64,000 nt of DNA from Micromonospora halophytica (GTDB lineage: Bacteria; Actinomycetota; Actinomycetes; Mycobacteriales; Micromonosporaceae), in assembly GCF_900090245.1 (NCBI RefSeq), contig NZ_FMDN01000005.1, positions 186,001-250,000 of the forward strand, in the 5' to 3' direction. Each line of letters opens with the position of its first letter. Position 1 is the first letter of the stretch. Of this stretch, positions 1-8,724 are shown piece after piece. Under the pieces are notes generated by a model. That model was not told where the DNA came from. It searched no databases and saw nothing but the letters and a program-made list of their open reading frames with translations. Made by a program: the position numbers and the translations under genes.

Positions 1-268
1 GAGCCCTCGACAGGGTGAGCCCTCGAACGCCGGACCTGCCCTGCATCGGATGGCAGATCCGACCGGACCGGTGTCGACCGGCCTTGGGGTCGGTGGGCCG
101 ACCCAGGATCGCGAGGAGGGTCCGCGCCGTCGATCCGGCTGCCGCTGCGAGGGCGGCGGTGCACACGGAGGGTCGGTCGGGGCGCGGGGAAATCACGGGC
201 CCGAACAGCAGCCGATCGACGCCCTCGATCGTTGGACGGAGGGGTCCCGCCAACCCTGTGACTGAGGT

Positions 269-400
269 TGTGGATGAGCCGATAGTTATCCACAGCGGTT
301 TTCCACAGGCGCCCGCCGTTTCACGTGAAACAGCGCTCAGCGCAGCGCTCTGACCTGTGGATGACGTGGAGTGGTGGTGATCTCATCAGCCTGTGGACAA
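269..400. promoter_or_regulatory. Cluster of DnaA-box-like 9-mers
   Basis: A perfect TTATCCACA lies at 286-294. Near matches are TTTTCCACA at 299-307, and on the minus strand TCATCCACA at 269-277 and 356-364 and TTGTCCACA at 392-400; the last is the form preferred in high-GC actinobacteria. Two orientations and irregular spacing surround the parS site. Function (DnaA titration, gene regulation or accessory origin) is inference. Confidence 0.6.
318..331. promoter_or_regulatory. parS: parS centromere site (ParB binding)
   Basis: The 14-bp palindrome GTTTCACGTGAAAC is present exactly; with flanks it matches 15 of 16 bases of the classical parS sequence, the first T being C here. ParB binds such sites and spreads with CTP to build the origin segregation complex. 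Actinobacteria have several parS sites clustered around oriC. I saw no second exact copy in the window. Confidence 0.93.
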
Positions 401-519
401 CTGCTCTCCGGCGGCCCTCGACCGCCCTCGGTCACCGTGTCCGGCGGCGTGAGACCGCCTCATGATCGGCGTCGTTCGGAGTAGGGACAGGGGTGCTCGA
501 CTCGGTTAGGGTCAGCCTC

Positions 520-1428
520 GTGCACGACACCCCTCCCGCACTTCCGGACTTCACCCAGTGGCCTTCGTTCCCCTTCGAGGGCGAGATCCGTCTCAAGCAG
601 CTCGACGACCCGGTCCCGGTCGAGCCGCCCCGCAAGGGCGAGGCACATCGGGAATGCACCGCCTGCAACGCTCCCGACGACGCGTACATCTGGGTGGGCG
701 AGCGATGGCGGGTGCGTGCCATGGACCGTCCCACCGGTCTGCCCATGGTGCTGATCCTGGAGTCCCGTTCCCACCTCGACCTCGGGGACCTGCCCAACCT
801 GCTCGCCGCCGAACTCGGGGTGATGACGGTACGGCTGGAACGCGCCATCCGGTCGCTGGACGGCGTCGCCCGCGTGCACGTGAACCGTTGGGGCGACGGC
901 TCGGCGCACCTGCACATGTGGTTCCTGGCCCGACCGTACGGACGGCTCCAGTTGCGGGGCACCTTCCTCTCCCTGTGGGACTCGATCCTCCCGCCCATCT
1001 CCGAGGCGCAGTGGCGGGAGAACCTGGCCCTGGTGGCCGCCTGGCTCGCCGAGTTCGGTGGACGCCCGCTCGCCGAACCGTCGCGCATCCAGTGGCAGGC
1101 GCCGTCCAGCCTCGCCGACCAGTCCGACGCGGCGCAGAGGTCTGCGGAGGAGGAGGCCGTGTCGGTGATCGAGGCCGAGGAGGAGATCCCGCTGCCGGCG
1201 GACGGTAAGGCCGCCGATGCGCACGACGTCGGACAGGCCGCCGACGAGGCCACCACCGGCCGCTCTGCAAGCGGCTCCGACGCAGGCAGCTACGACGCCG
1301 CCGGCAGCGGTACCGACGTGTCGGCGGCGGACCTGCGGTCGGAGACAGCGAGCGGCAGTCCCCGGACGGATGCGGCAGCGAGCGGCGACGCGAGAACGGG
1401 CGACTCCCGGGCGAGTGACGGCCGCTGA
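520..1428 (+). CDS. HIT-like protein, conserved hypothetical
   Basis: A 302-residue protein. The middle carries HVNRWGDGSAHLHMW, resembling the histidine-rich motif of HIT-family nucleotide hydrolases/transferases, and a CTAC pair near the N-terminus (about residues 43-46). The last ~100 residues are low-complexity (Ala, Asp, Ser, Gly, Thr). The GTG at 520 was chosen because TAGGGT lies exactly seven bases upstream (507-512), the spacing of a leaderless transcript; an in-frame GTG at 493 is the alternative. It stands between the parS region and the convergent D-Ala-D-Ala ligase gene. The substrate is unknown and catalytic competence is not established. Confidence 0.75.
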   Translation: MHDTPPALPDFTQWPSFPFEGEIRLKQLDDPVPVEPPRKGEAHRECTACNAPDDAYIWVGERWRVRAMDRPTGLPMVLILESRSHLDLGDLPNLLAAELGVMTVRLERAIRSLDGVARVHVNRWGDGSAHLHMWFLARPYGRLQLRGTFLSLWDSILPPISEAQWRENLALVAAWLAEFGGRPLAEPSRIQWQAPSSLADQSDAAQRSAEEEAVSVIEAEEEIPLPADGKAADAHDVGQAADEATTGRSASGSDAGSYDAAGSGTDVSAADLRSETASGSPRTDAAASGDARTGDSRASDGR

Positions 1429-1612
1429 CGACCGGGACTCGGCAGCGGCTGCCACCGGCGATCAGCGGAGCCAGGCTCACGCCGTCGCCATCGGCGGGCA
1501 GGAGACCACCGGCACGGGAGACGACAACCGGGGCGCGGGTACGAGACGAGACGCCGCCCGATCCCGGACCGGACCCGAGCGCCCAGGGATCAGGCGGCGA
1601 GGCCCGTGCGCG

Positions 1613-2608
1613 TCAGGACCGTCGGGCGGCGGCCCGCGCCACCAGCGACCCGAGCACCCGCCCGAAGTCCAGCCCCGCCGCCTGGACGGCGAGTGGCAGC
1701 AGCGACGTCTCCGTCATGCCGGGCGAGACGTTGACCTCCAGCACGTGCGGCCGTCCGTCGGCGTCGACGATCAGGTCGACCCGGGAAAGGTCCCGCAGGC
1801 CCAGCGCGGTGTGCGCGGCGAGGGCCACCTCGGTGACCGTCTCGGCGACGGCCTTGTCCAGCCGGGCCGGGGCGTGCCAGGTGGTCCGGCCGGCGGTGTA
1901 GCGGGCGGCGTAGTCGTACACGCCGTTGCGCGGCACGATCTCCACCGGCGGCAGTGCGCGCGGCCCGTCGCCCAGGTCGACCACGGAGACCGCCACGTCC
2001 ATGCCGGGCACGAACCGCTCGACCAGCGCCGTCGAGTCGTACGCGAAGCAACCCACCATCGCGGCCGGGAGGGCCGGGGCGTCCCGGACCACGGCGGCGC
2101 CCAGGCCGGACCCGCCCTGGGCCGGCTTCACCATCAGCGGCAGGCCCAACCGGTCGACGATCCGGTCCAGCACCGCCACCGCGCCCAGCTCGGAGAAGCG
2201 GTCGTGCGGCAGGGCCACCCAGTCGGGGGTGGGGATGCCGAACTCGCGCAGCACCGCCTTCGCGGAGGGCTTGTCCCAGGCGAGCCGGGAGGCGCGGGCG
2301 TCGCAGCCGACGTACGGCACGCCGCAGAGGTCGAGCACACCGCGCAGCGAACCGTCCTCGCCGGTGGCGCCGTGCAGCGCGATCACCACCGCGTCCGGCG
2401 GGTCGGCGGTCAACGCGGGCAGCAGCGCCACGTCGGCGTCCCGCAGCTCCGCCTCGACGCCGACCGTCTTCAGCGCGTCCAGCACGCGGCGGCCGGACCG
2501 CAGCGAGACGTCGCGCTCGTACGAGAGGCCACCGGCGAGCACCAGCACATGCAGGTCGGTGGTGGCGGGTTCGGTCACGGGAACTCGGTCGGCAGAGGTG
2601 ACAGCCAT
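1613..2608 (-). CDS. D-alanine--D-alanine ligase family protein (ATP-grasp)
   Basis: 331 residues with the three-part fold of ATP-grasp ligases: N-terminal substrate domain (LVLAGGLSYERDVSL), the ATP-binding loop VKPAQGGSGLG near residue 160, and the Mg/ADP motif LEVNVSPGMTETSLLP near the C-terminus. The family joins two D-alanines for the peptidoglycan stem peptide. It is slightly shorter than the usual ~350-370 residues. ATG start; it lies seven bases after the stop of the aminotransferase gene on the same strand, so the two are probably co-transcribed. Whether it is the housekeeping Ddl cannot be told, because many actinobacteria have a second copy elsewhere. Confidence 0.85.
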   Translation of the reverse strand: MAVTSADRVPVTEPATTDLHVLVLAGGLSYERDVSLRSGRRVLDALKTVGVEAELRDADVALLPALTADPPDAVVIALHGATGEDGSLRGVLDLCGVPYVGCDARASRLAWDKPSAKAVLREFGIPTPDWVALPHDRFSELGAVAVLDRIVDRLGLPLMVKPAQGGSGLGAAVVRDAPALPAAMVGCFAYDSTALVERFVPGMDVAVSVVDLGDGPRALPPVEIVPRNGVYDYAARYTAGRTTWHAPARLDKAVAETVTEVALAAHTALGLRDLSRVDLIVDADGRPHVLEVNVSPGMTETSLLPLAVQAAGLDFGRVLGSLVARAAARRS

Positions 2609-2615
2609 GCCGGAA

Positions 2616-3926
2616 TCATGCCAAGTCGGGGCCCGGCGCGTCCGCGCCGCCCTGCCGACGACGGCCGGCCGGGGTGACCGTGCCGAAGACCTTGCGCATG
2701 GCGATGTCCTGCTCCATGACGCCGGCCAGCCGGCGGACGCCCTCCCGGATCCGCTCCGGCGGCGGGAACGAGAAGTTGAGGCGCATGTTGCCCGTGCCGG
2801 ATCCGTCGGCGTAGAAGCCGGTGCCCGGCACGTAGGCGACCCGGGCGGCGATGGCGCGCGGCATCATCGCCTTCGCGTCGAGCCCGTCGGGCAGGTTCGT
2901 CCAGACGAACAGGCCGCCGGCCGGGTTGGTCCAGGTGGTGCCCTCCGGCATCAGGTCCTCCAGCGCGGCGAGCATGGCGTCCCGCCGCTCCCGGTAGACC
3001 TCGCGGTAGACCTTCAGCTGCTCCCGCCAGGGCATGGTCGACAGGTACGTCGCGACGGCGGCCTGCGCGTACCCGCTCGGGCAGAGGATCTGCGCCTCGC
3101 TCGCGATCACCAGCTTGTCGCGGACCGCGTGCGGGGCCAGGATCCAGCCCACCCGCAGGCCGGGGGCGAAGGTCTTGGAAAAGGTGCTCAGGTAGAAGAC
3201 CCCCTCCCGGCGGCGGGCGCGCAGCGGCGCGGGCGCCTCCCCCTCGAAGCCGAGCTGGCCGTACGGGTCGTCCTCGACCACCAGCAGCCTGGCGCGCTCG
3301 CAGATGTCGAGGACCCGCTCGCGGCGCTCCTCGCTCAGCGTCACGCCGGTCGGGTTCTGGTACGTCGGGATGGTGTAGAGGAACTTCACCCGCCGGCCGG
3401 CGCGGGCCAGGTCGGCGATCGCCACCTCCAGCGCCTCCGGCACCAGTCCCTCGTCGTCCATGGGCACGTGCACGACCTGGGCCTGGGCGGCCTGGAACAC
3501 CCCGAGCGCGCCGACGTACGTCGGGCCCTCGGCGAGCACCACGTCCCCCGGGTCCAGGAAGAGGCGGGACACCAGGTCGAGGGCCTGCTGCCCGCCCACG
3601 GTGACCACCACGTCGTCCGGTGAGGCGCCGCAGGACGCGTCGATGCCGGAGAGTGCCATCACTTCGCAGATCCGCTCGCGCAGCTCCAGGGTGCCCTGGC
3701 CGATGCCGTACTGCAGGGTGGTGACGCCGTGCTCCGAGCCCAGCTTGCCGAGCATCTCGCCGACCGCGTCGAGCGGCAGCGCGGCGATGTAGGGGGCCCC
3801 ACCGGCGAGCGACACGACCTCCGGCCGGCTGGCCACCGCGAAGAGTGCCCGGATCTCGGAGGCGGTCATGCCCCGGACCCGCCGGGCGTACCGGTCGGTG
3901 TAGTCGTCGAGCGTCGTGCCGGTCAT
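2616..3926 (-). CDS. PLP-dependent aminotransferase, class I/II (2-aminoadipate type)
   Basis: 436 residues. Fold-type I aminotransferase signatures are clear: PTYQNPTGVTLS, VVEDDPYGQLGFEG with the PLP-pyridine aspartate, and the Schiff-base lysine in YLSTFSKTFAPGLRVGWI. The overall look is that of the LysN/2-aminoadipate (MocR-catalytic-domain-like) group, without an N-terminal HTH. Start: ATG at 3926 preceded by GAGGTG; the reading frame stays open far upstream but that part is antisense to other genes. Next to a D-Ala-D-Ala ligase it may supply or recycle an amino acid for the cell wall, but the substrate cannot be read from the sequence. Confidence 0.85.
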   Translation of the reverse strand: MTGTTLDDYTDRYARRVRGMTASEIRALFAVASRPEVVSLAGGAPYIAALPLDAVGEMLGKLGSEHGVTTLQYGIGQGTLELRERICEVMALSGIDASCGASPDDVVVTVGGQQALDLVSRLFLDPGDVVLAEGPTYVGALGVFQAAQAQVVHVPMDDEGLVPEALEVAIADLARAGRRVKFLYTIPTYQNPTGVTLSEERRERVLDICERARLLVVEDDPYGQLGFEGEAPAPLRARRREGVFYLSTFSKTFAPGLRVGWILAPHAVRDKLVIASEAQILCPSGYAQAAVATYLSTMPWREQLKVYREVYRERRDAMLAALEDLMPEGTTWTNPAGGLFVWTNLPDGLDAKAMMPRAIAARVAYVPGTGFYADGSGTGNMRLNFSFPPPERIREGVRRLAGVMEQDIAMRKVFGTVTPAGRRRQGGADAPGPDLA

Positions 3927-4217
3927 GACATCACCTCGATCGGGTGTCGGTCGGGCTGCCGCCCGGTGGGGTACCCGCGGTGCCGGCGACCATGGCGGCG
4001 CGGGACGCCGGTCGCTCGATCGTAGTCCGCCTGAGCTGCGTCCGGACCGGTGACTTCGGGTACGTCCACATCCCGGACCGGTCGTACCCGGCTCGGGTGG
4101 GCGTTCGCGCGTCCCCTCCCGTACGGTCTGCGGGGGGCGTACGATCGCTCGTCGGGGGCCGGAGAGGCGGCGGTGGTCCGCGCTGTCCACCTCCGAGCCT
4201 ATTGTGGGGGCCCACCG

Positions 4218-4886
4218 ATGTCGCGACGTCTGGTCAGTCTGACCCTGGACACCTTGGAAGACCTGCCTCGCCCGTGCCGGGAGTGCGTGTACTGGGAGCT
4301 CGACCCGGTCTCGGCCGAACGGGCGTGTGCCGCCGGTGACCCCGGGCTGGAGAAGGAGGCCTGGGTCTCCCAGACCCTGCTGGAGTGGGGCTCCTGCGGC
4401 AAGCTGGCGTACGTCGACGGGATGCCCGCCGGGTTCGTCATGTACGCCCCGCCCGCCTACGTCCCCCGCTCGATGGCCTTCCCCACCTCCCCGGTCTCCG
4501 CCGACGCGGCGCTGCTGATGACCGCGAACGTGGTCCCCGCGTTCGCCGGCGGCGGGCTGGGCCGGATGCTCGTGCAGGGCGTGGCCCGGGATCTCACCAA
4601 GCGGGGCATCAAGGCGATCGAGGCGTTCGGCGACGCGAAGTTCGGCGACGACGCGGGGGACGCCACCCGGGCCTGTGTCGCCCCGGCCGACTTCTTCCTC
4701 TCGGTGGGCTTCAAGACGGTCCGCCCGCACCCCCGCTACCCCCGGCTGCGCCTGGAGCTGCGGACCGCGCTGAGCTGGAAGTCGGACGTCGAGTACGCGC
4801 TGGAGAAGCTGCTCGGCTCGATGAGCCCCGAGACGCTGCTCCGCCCGGTCCGCCCCGCGCCGGCGACCCGCAGCACGTCGGGCTGA
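4218..4886 (+). CDS. GNAT-family N-acetyltransferase
   Basis: 222 residues. N-terminal CRECVYWEL segment, then an acetyl-CoA binding core with VPAFAGGGLGRMLVQGVARDL, the Q/RxxGxG/A-like P-loop of GNAT enzymes. The ATG at 4218 begins MSRRLVSLTLDTL; longer upstream frames would run through the promoter region. It is convergent with cwlM (8-bp gap), the same arrangement as the GNAT-like gene between cwlM and parB in mycobacteria. The acceptor substrate is unknown. Confidence 0.8.
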   Translation: MSRRLVSLTLDTLEDLPRPCRECVYWELDPVSAERACAAGDPGLEKEAWVSQTLLEWGSCGKLAYVDGMPAGFVMYAPPAYVPRSMAFPTSPVSADAALLMTANVVPAFAGGGLGRMLVQGVARDLTKRGIKAIEAFGDAKFGDDAGDATRACVAPADFFLSVGFKTVRPHPRYPRLRLELRTALSWKSDVEYALEKLLGSMSPETLLRPVRPAPATRSTSG

Positions 4887-4894
4887 GCGCCGGC

Positions 4895-6052
4895 TCAGTC
4901 GACCACCGCACCGGCGGCCACCACCGCCCGCAGCTCGCTGACGTCGATCGAGCCGGTCGGCACGTCCCGTTCGACGGGGAAGAACATCCGCTGCACGGCG
5001 GCCACGATCGCTTCCACGACCCGGTCCCGGAAGCGGGGGTCGATGAGCCGTTCCCGGTCCCGGGGGGAGGTGAGGTAGCCGACCTCGACGCGGACCGCCG
5101 GCATCTTCGTCAGCCGCAGCAGGTCCCACGCCTTGGCGTGGGTACGGCAGTCCCGCAGTCCGGTCCGGGCGACGATCTCCCGCTGCACCAGTCCGGCCAG
5201 TCGTTCCCCGGTCGCCGAGGTGACGCCGTTGTCCGTGCCGTAGTGGTAGGTGGCCACCCCCTCCGCCTCCGGGTTGGCGTGTTCGTCGGTGTGCAGCGAG
5301 ATGAACACGTCCGCGCCGAGCGCGTTGGCCAACTGCGCCCGGTCGGCGTCGGGCAGGCAGGTCTCCGGTGCCGGGCCCCGGGTGAGCTGGACCCGTACGC
5401 CCGCGGCGGCGAGCCGCCCCTCCAGCCGGCTGGCCAGGTCGTGCACCAGGTCCGCCTCGGTCCAGCGCAGCGGGCCGTCCGGCACCACCACCCCGGGGTC
5501 GGTGCCGCCGTGGCCGGGGTCGATCACCACGGTCCGCCCCACGAGGGTCGGCCCGGACTGCCGGATCGCGTCCGACTCGCGCAGCCACTGGGGGCGGCCG
5601 CCGACGACCTTGCGCCCGAGGCGGCGCAGCGCGCCCATGGTGTGCGGCCCGCAGGACCCGTCCGGCTTCAGCCCCACCTCCCGCTGGAACTGGGCCACCG
5701 CACGGGAGGTGCGGATGCCGTAGATGGTGTCGGCGTGGCCCACGTCGTACCCCATCTCCAGCAGTCGCTCCTGGAGTGAGCGGACGTCCTCGCCGGTGAG
5801 GGGGTCGGGCACCGCGTGGTACAGCGTGCGGGCGCCCAGTCGCCAGCGGGCGGCGTCCAGGGCACGCCAGGTCTCCGCGCCGACCCGCCCGTCGATACTG
5901 AGCCCACGGGACTGCTGAAAGGCCCGCACGGCGCGCTCGGTGGCCCCGTCGAACTCGTCGTCGGTCGACGGTGGGAGCAGGTCGAGGCCGGTGAGGACCG
6001 TGCGGATCTCCGTCACCGCGGGCCCACGGTCACCGGGTCGGATCGGACGCAC
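4895..6052 (-). CDS. cwlM: CwlM-type N-acetylmuramoyl-L-alanine amidase homologue
   Basis: 385 residues, GTG start with GAGGGGG just upstream. Two peptidoglycan-binding repeats (about residues 1-65 and 85-150) precede an Amidase_3 domain (about 170-370). Expected zinc and catalytic residues are visible: His in VVIDPGHGGTDPG, Glu in TEADLVHDL, His in FISLHTDEHAN, and Glu in VEVGYLTSPRD. No signal peptide or membrane segment, so the protein should be cytoplasmic, like mycobacterial CwlM, which acts after phosphorylation as an activator of MurA. Position beside trxA-trxB-sigM-murJ supports the assignment. Whether it is an enzyme or a regulator is open. Confidence 0.87.
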   Translation of the reverse strand: MRPIRPGDRGPAVTEIRTVLTGLDLLPPSTDDEFDGATERAVRAFQQSRGLSIDGRVGAETWRALDAARWRLGARTLYHAVPDPLTGEDVRSLQERLLEMGYDVGHADTIYGIRTSRAVAQFQREVGLKPDGSCGPHTMGALRRLGRKVVGGRPQWLRESDAIRQSGPTLVGRTVVIDPGHGGTDPGVVVPDGPLRWTEADLVHDLASRLEGRLAAAGVRVQLTRGPAPETCLPDADRAQLANALGADVFISLHTDEHANPEAEGVATYHYGTDNGVTSATGERLAGLVQREIVARTGLRDCRTHAKAWDLLRLTKMPAVRVEVGYLTSPRDRERLIDPRFRDRVVEAIVAAVQRMFFPVERDVPTGSIDVSELRAVVAAGAVVD

Positions 6053-6200
6053 GTTCGACCCCCTCTGCTGCTGGCTGGCCGGGTGCCACGGTCACGTGGT
6101 TCCTGGCGATCGGCACGCTCCGCCCAGTGGACGCTTACGGAGCGTATCGTGGCCGGTCCTCCTCGGGTCGGGGGTTCGCCCAGGTCAGGAGCCGGAAAGA

Positions 6201-6236
6201 CGCGACCCCCGCACCCGGACGGGCGCGGGGGTCGCG
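6201..6236 (-). terminator. Terminator after trxB-trxA
   Basis: Perfect 12-bp stem CGCGACCCCCGC (6201-6212) with GCGGGGGTCGCG (6225-6236); the loop itself can form CCCG/CGGG. It lies 13 bases downstream of the trxA stop on the minus strand. Confidence 0.75.
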
Positions 6237-6249
6237 GTGGTACGTCGGC

Positions 6250-6573
6250 TCAGAGCGCCGACTCGATGAGCCGGACCAGTTCGCCCTTGGGCTTCGCGCC
6301 GGCGATCGACTGCACCGGCTCGCCGTCCTTGAAGATGGTCAGGGTCGGCACGGACATCACCCGGTAGGCGCGGGCGGTCTCCGGGTTCTCGTCGATGTTG
6401 AGCTTGACGATGGTGACCTGGTCACCCATCTCGCCCGCGATCTCCTCCAGCAGCGGGGAGACCTTGCGGCACGGCCCGCACCACTCGGCCCAGAAGTCCA
6501 CCAGCACCGGCTTGGCGGACTTCAGCACGTCGGTGGCGAAGTTCGCGTCGGTGACGACCTTTGTTGCTCCCAC
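6250..6573 (-). CDS. trxA: Thioredoxin
   Basis: 107 residues, the normal thioredoxin length, with the redox motif FWAEWCGPCRKV and the cis-proline loop VMSVPTLTIF. It reduces cytoplasmic protein disulfides and is itself reduced by the neighbouring TrxB. The GTG at 6573 is preceded by GAGGAGGG; the upstream open frame overlaps trxB and is not coding. It follows trxB by 35 bp on the same strand, so the two form an operon. Confidence 0.97.
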   Translation of the reverse strand: MGATKVVTDANFATDVLKSAKPVLVDFWAEWCGPCRKVSPLLEEIAGEMGDQVTIVKLNIDENPETARAYRVMSVPTLTIFKDGEPVQSIAGAKPKGELVRLIESAL

Positions 6574-6608
6574 TGGGACCCTCCTCCTCAGGCGTTCTCT
6601 TCGGTTGT

Positions 6609-7562
6609 TCAGCCCTGCAGCGTGGCGATGAAGCGTTCGGCGTCGAGGGCGGCGGCGCAGCCGGTGCCGGCGGCCGTGATGGCCTGCCGGTAGGTGTGGT
6701 CCACCACGTCGCCGGCGGCGAAGACGCCCGGCACGCTGGTCCGGGTGCTCGGGGCCTGGACCTTCACGTACCCCTCGTCGTCCAGCTCGACCTGCCCCCG
6801 GAAGAGCTCGCTGCGCGGATCGTGGCCGATCGCCACGAAGACGCCGGTCACGTCCAGCACCTTGGTCTCGCCGCTGTGCACGTTGCGGACCCGGACCCCG
6901 TTGACCTTGCCGTCGTCGCCGAGGATCTCCTCGACGGTGGTGTTCCACTCGACCTTGATCTTGTCGTTGCCGAGCGCCCGCTCCGCCATGATCTTGCTGG
7001 CCCGGAACGAGTCGCGCCGGTGGATGATGGTGACGGACTCGGCGAACCGGGTGAGGAAGCTGGCCTCCTCCATCGCGGAGTCGCCGCCGCCCACCACCAC
7101 GATGTGCTGGCCGCGGAAGAAGAACCCGTCGCAGGTGGCGCAGGACGACACGCCGTGACCCAGGTACTCCTGCTCCCCCGGGACACCCAGCGGACGCCAC
7201 GCCGAACCGGTGGAGAGGATGACGGCCCTCGCCCGGTAGGCGGTCTGCCCGACCCAGACGGTGCTCACCGCGTCCGACCCGATCATGCCGGTGTCCTTGA
7301 GCTCGACCCGGGTGACGTCGTCGGTGAGGAACTCCGCGCCGAACCGCTCGGCCTGCTTGCGCATGTTGTCCATCAGCTCGGGGCCGAGGATGCCGTCCGC
7401 GAAGCCGGGGAAGTTCTCCACCTCGGTCGTGGTCATCAGCGCGCCGCCGGACTGCACGCCCTCGATGACGAGGGGCTTCAGGTTGGCACGCGCGGCGTAG
7501 ACCGCGGCCGTGTAACCGGCCGGCCCGGAGCCGATGATGATCAGGTTGCGGACCTCGTCCAC
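6609..7562 (-). CDS. trxB: Thioredoxin reductase (NADPH)
   Basis: 317 residues. FAD-binding [16 protein letters not shown] at the N-terminus, redox-active CATC in [16 protein letters not shown]-binding [13 protein letters not shown], and the C-terminal FAD motif [11 protein letters not shown] are all present, so it should be an active low-molecular-weight thioredoxin reductase. GTG start with GGGAGACGG eleven bases before it. First gene of the trxB-trxA operon; a SigR-like promoter lies about 110-140 bp upstream (7671-7698). Confidence 0.97.
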   Translation of the reverse strand: MDEVRNLIIIGSGPAGYTAAVYAARANLKPLVIEGVQSGGALMTTTEVENFPGFADGILGPELMDNMRKQAERFGAEFLTDDVTRVELKDTGMIGSDAVSTVWVGQTAYRARAVILSTGSAWRPLGVPGEQEYLGHGVSSCATCDGFFFRGQHIVVVGGGDSAMEEASFLTRFAESVTIIHRRDSFRASKIMAERALGNDKIKVEWNTTVEEILGDDGKVNGVRVRNVHSGETKVLDVTGVFVAIGHDPRSELFRGQVELDDEGYVKVQAPSTRTSVPGVFAAGDVVDHTYRQAITAAGTGCAAALDAERFIATLQG

Positions 7563-7670
7563 TGCCGTCTCCCGATGTGTGTGTTCGACACCTGTTCCGG
7601 CTGACCTGCCGCCGGGACGACGTCGATCCCGAGTACCGACGGCTCAGCGACGTCGGCGACTGACTTGCAG

Positions 7671-7698
7671 AACGTCATCGTACGAACCGGGGATTCCC
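7671..7698 (-). promoter_or_regulatory. Candidate SigR/SigH-type promoter of trxBA
   Basis: On the minus strand GGGAAT (7698-7693) is followed after 19 bases by GTT (7673-7671). Disulfide-stress ECF sigma factors of actinobacteria recognise GGAA(T) and GTT about 18-20 bases apart, and trxBA is a classical target. The leader would be about 100 nt. No experimental support. Confidence 0.45.
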
Positions 7699-7755
7699 GA
7701 ACCGGTCATCCGGTGGGTCACGTCACGCGGCGACGGCCGACCGTTGACCGCGACC

Positions 7756-8724
7756 TCACCCTACCCGCGCCTGATGGCGGGTGTCCGCGCCGGACCCCGG
7801 CACGCCGCACTCCGCCCCGCTCACCCAGGCCCAGCGTTCACCGGACGGGTCGGCGAACCGGAGCACCAGTGCCGGCTCACCCCGGAACGCGGCGTAGTCG
7901 AGGAGTTCCACGGTGATCGGACCGCGTCCGTGTGCGGCGGAGACCTCGGCGAGGCAGTCGTCCAGGGCGTCGGGGGCGCCGAGCCGGTCCAACCCACCCG
8001 GGCCCGCCTGCCGGATCTCCCCGGGGACCTCGCCGGGCACCAGCCCGGGCGCCTCGGTGGCCAGCCGGGGCCGCACGCTCGCGGCGGTGCCGCCGGACAA
8101 CGACTCCGGCGTCCAGTCGATGCCGCTGCGCTGTGGGGCCACGGTCACCCGGAACGAGCCCTGGTCGGCGGCCGCGGCGGGGCCGGCGGCCGTCGAGTCG
8201 GCGCTCTCGGTGTGGCCCGCGCTGTCGAGCAGGTGCCCGACGCCGAACCCGACGGCGACGACGGAGGCCGCGGCGAGCGCGGTCGGAGCGGCGAGGCGGG
8301 CCCAGCGCCGGCGTCGCCGGCCCGGCCCGCCGACGTCGTCCCGCCGGGATCCCGGGGTACGCGGGGCCGCGCCGCCGCCCTGCGTGGGCAGCACCGGGGA
8401 CCCGGGCCGGTGGGTGGTACCCGACCGGTCGGCCGGGGCGACGTCCGGCAGCTGCCCGGTCCCGCCCGGCCCCGCACCGGCCAGCGCGGCGGTGAGCCGC
8501 TGCACGACGGCGGTCGGCATCTCCGGGGCCGGCGTGGCGAGCGCGCCCAGGTCGGCGCTGACCCGGGCGACGGCGGGGGCCAGGGTGGCGTACGCGTCCG
8601 CCCAGGCCGGGTCCTCCTCGACCAGCCGCGCGACCGTCGCCTCCTCCGGGGTGCCGTCCAGCGCCCCGCCCAGGTAGTCGGCGAGCAGGTCGTGGTCGAC
8701 CTCGCTGAACTCCCCGGTCGTCAC
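7756..8724 (-). CDS. Anti-sigma factor, partner of the upstream ECF sigma factor
   Basis: 322 residues. N-terminal helical region (HDLLADYLGGALDGTPEEATVARLVEEDP split over residues ~8-36) typical of anti-sigma domains but without the zinc HxxxCxxC motif; a charged Pro/Gly-rich segment; one membrane helix near residue 180 (APTALAAASVVAVGFGVGHLL, first 20 residues decisive); then an extracytoplasmic domain with a Cys pair. The GTG start overlaps the sigma gene stop (GTGA), which implies translational coupling. The mycobacterial counterpart at this locus holds SigM inactive at the membrane. Confidence 0.83.
   Translation of the reverse strand: MTTGEFSEVDHDLLADYLGGALDGTPEEATVARLVEEDPAWADAYATLAPAVARVSADLGALATPAPEMPTAVVQRLTAALAGAGPGGTGQLPDVAPADRSGTTHRPGSPVLPTQGGGAAPRTPGSRRDDVGGPGRRRRRWARLAAPTALAAASVVAVGFGVGHLLDSAGHTESADSTAAGPAAAADQGSFRVTVAPQRSGIDWTPESLSGGTAASVRPRLATEAPGLVPGEVPGEIRQAGPGGLDRLGAPDALDDCLAEVSAAHGRGPITVELLDYAAFRGEPALVLRFADPSGERWAWVSGAECGVPGSGADTRHQARVG

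Larger units (their letters stand above)
1..519. other. Gene-free stretch with parS and DnaA-box-like sites
   Basis: No convincing coding region: the frames here have no recognisable domain and no good ribosome site. The stretch holds one parS palindrome (318-331), about five 9-mers resembling DnaA boxes between 269 and 400, and a candidate promoter hexamer at 507-512 for the next gene. In related actinobacteria parB lies just beyond this edge, so this is probably the parB-side intergenic region. oriC itself is expected between dnaA and dnaN, outside the window. Confidence 0.6.

Noticed and set aside
1-519. oriC
   Set aside because: DnaA-like boxes are present but there is no AT-rich unwinding element, and in this lineage oriC lies between dnaA and dnaN, which are not in the window.
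3927-5588. N-terminal extension of the aminotransferase frame
   Set aside because: The frame stays open but the added ~550 residues are antisense to the GNAT and shadow cwlM; the ATG at 3926 has a good ribosome site and fits the family.
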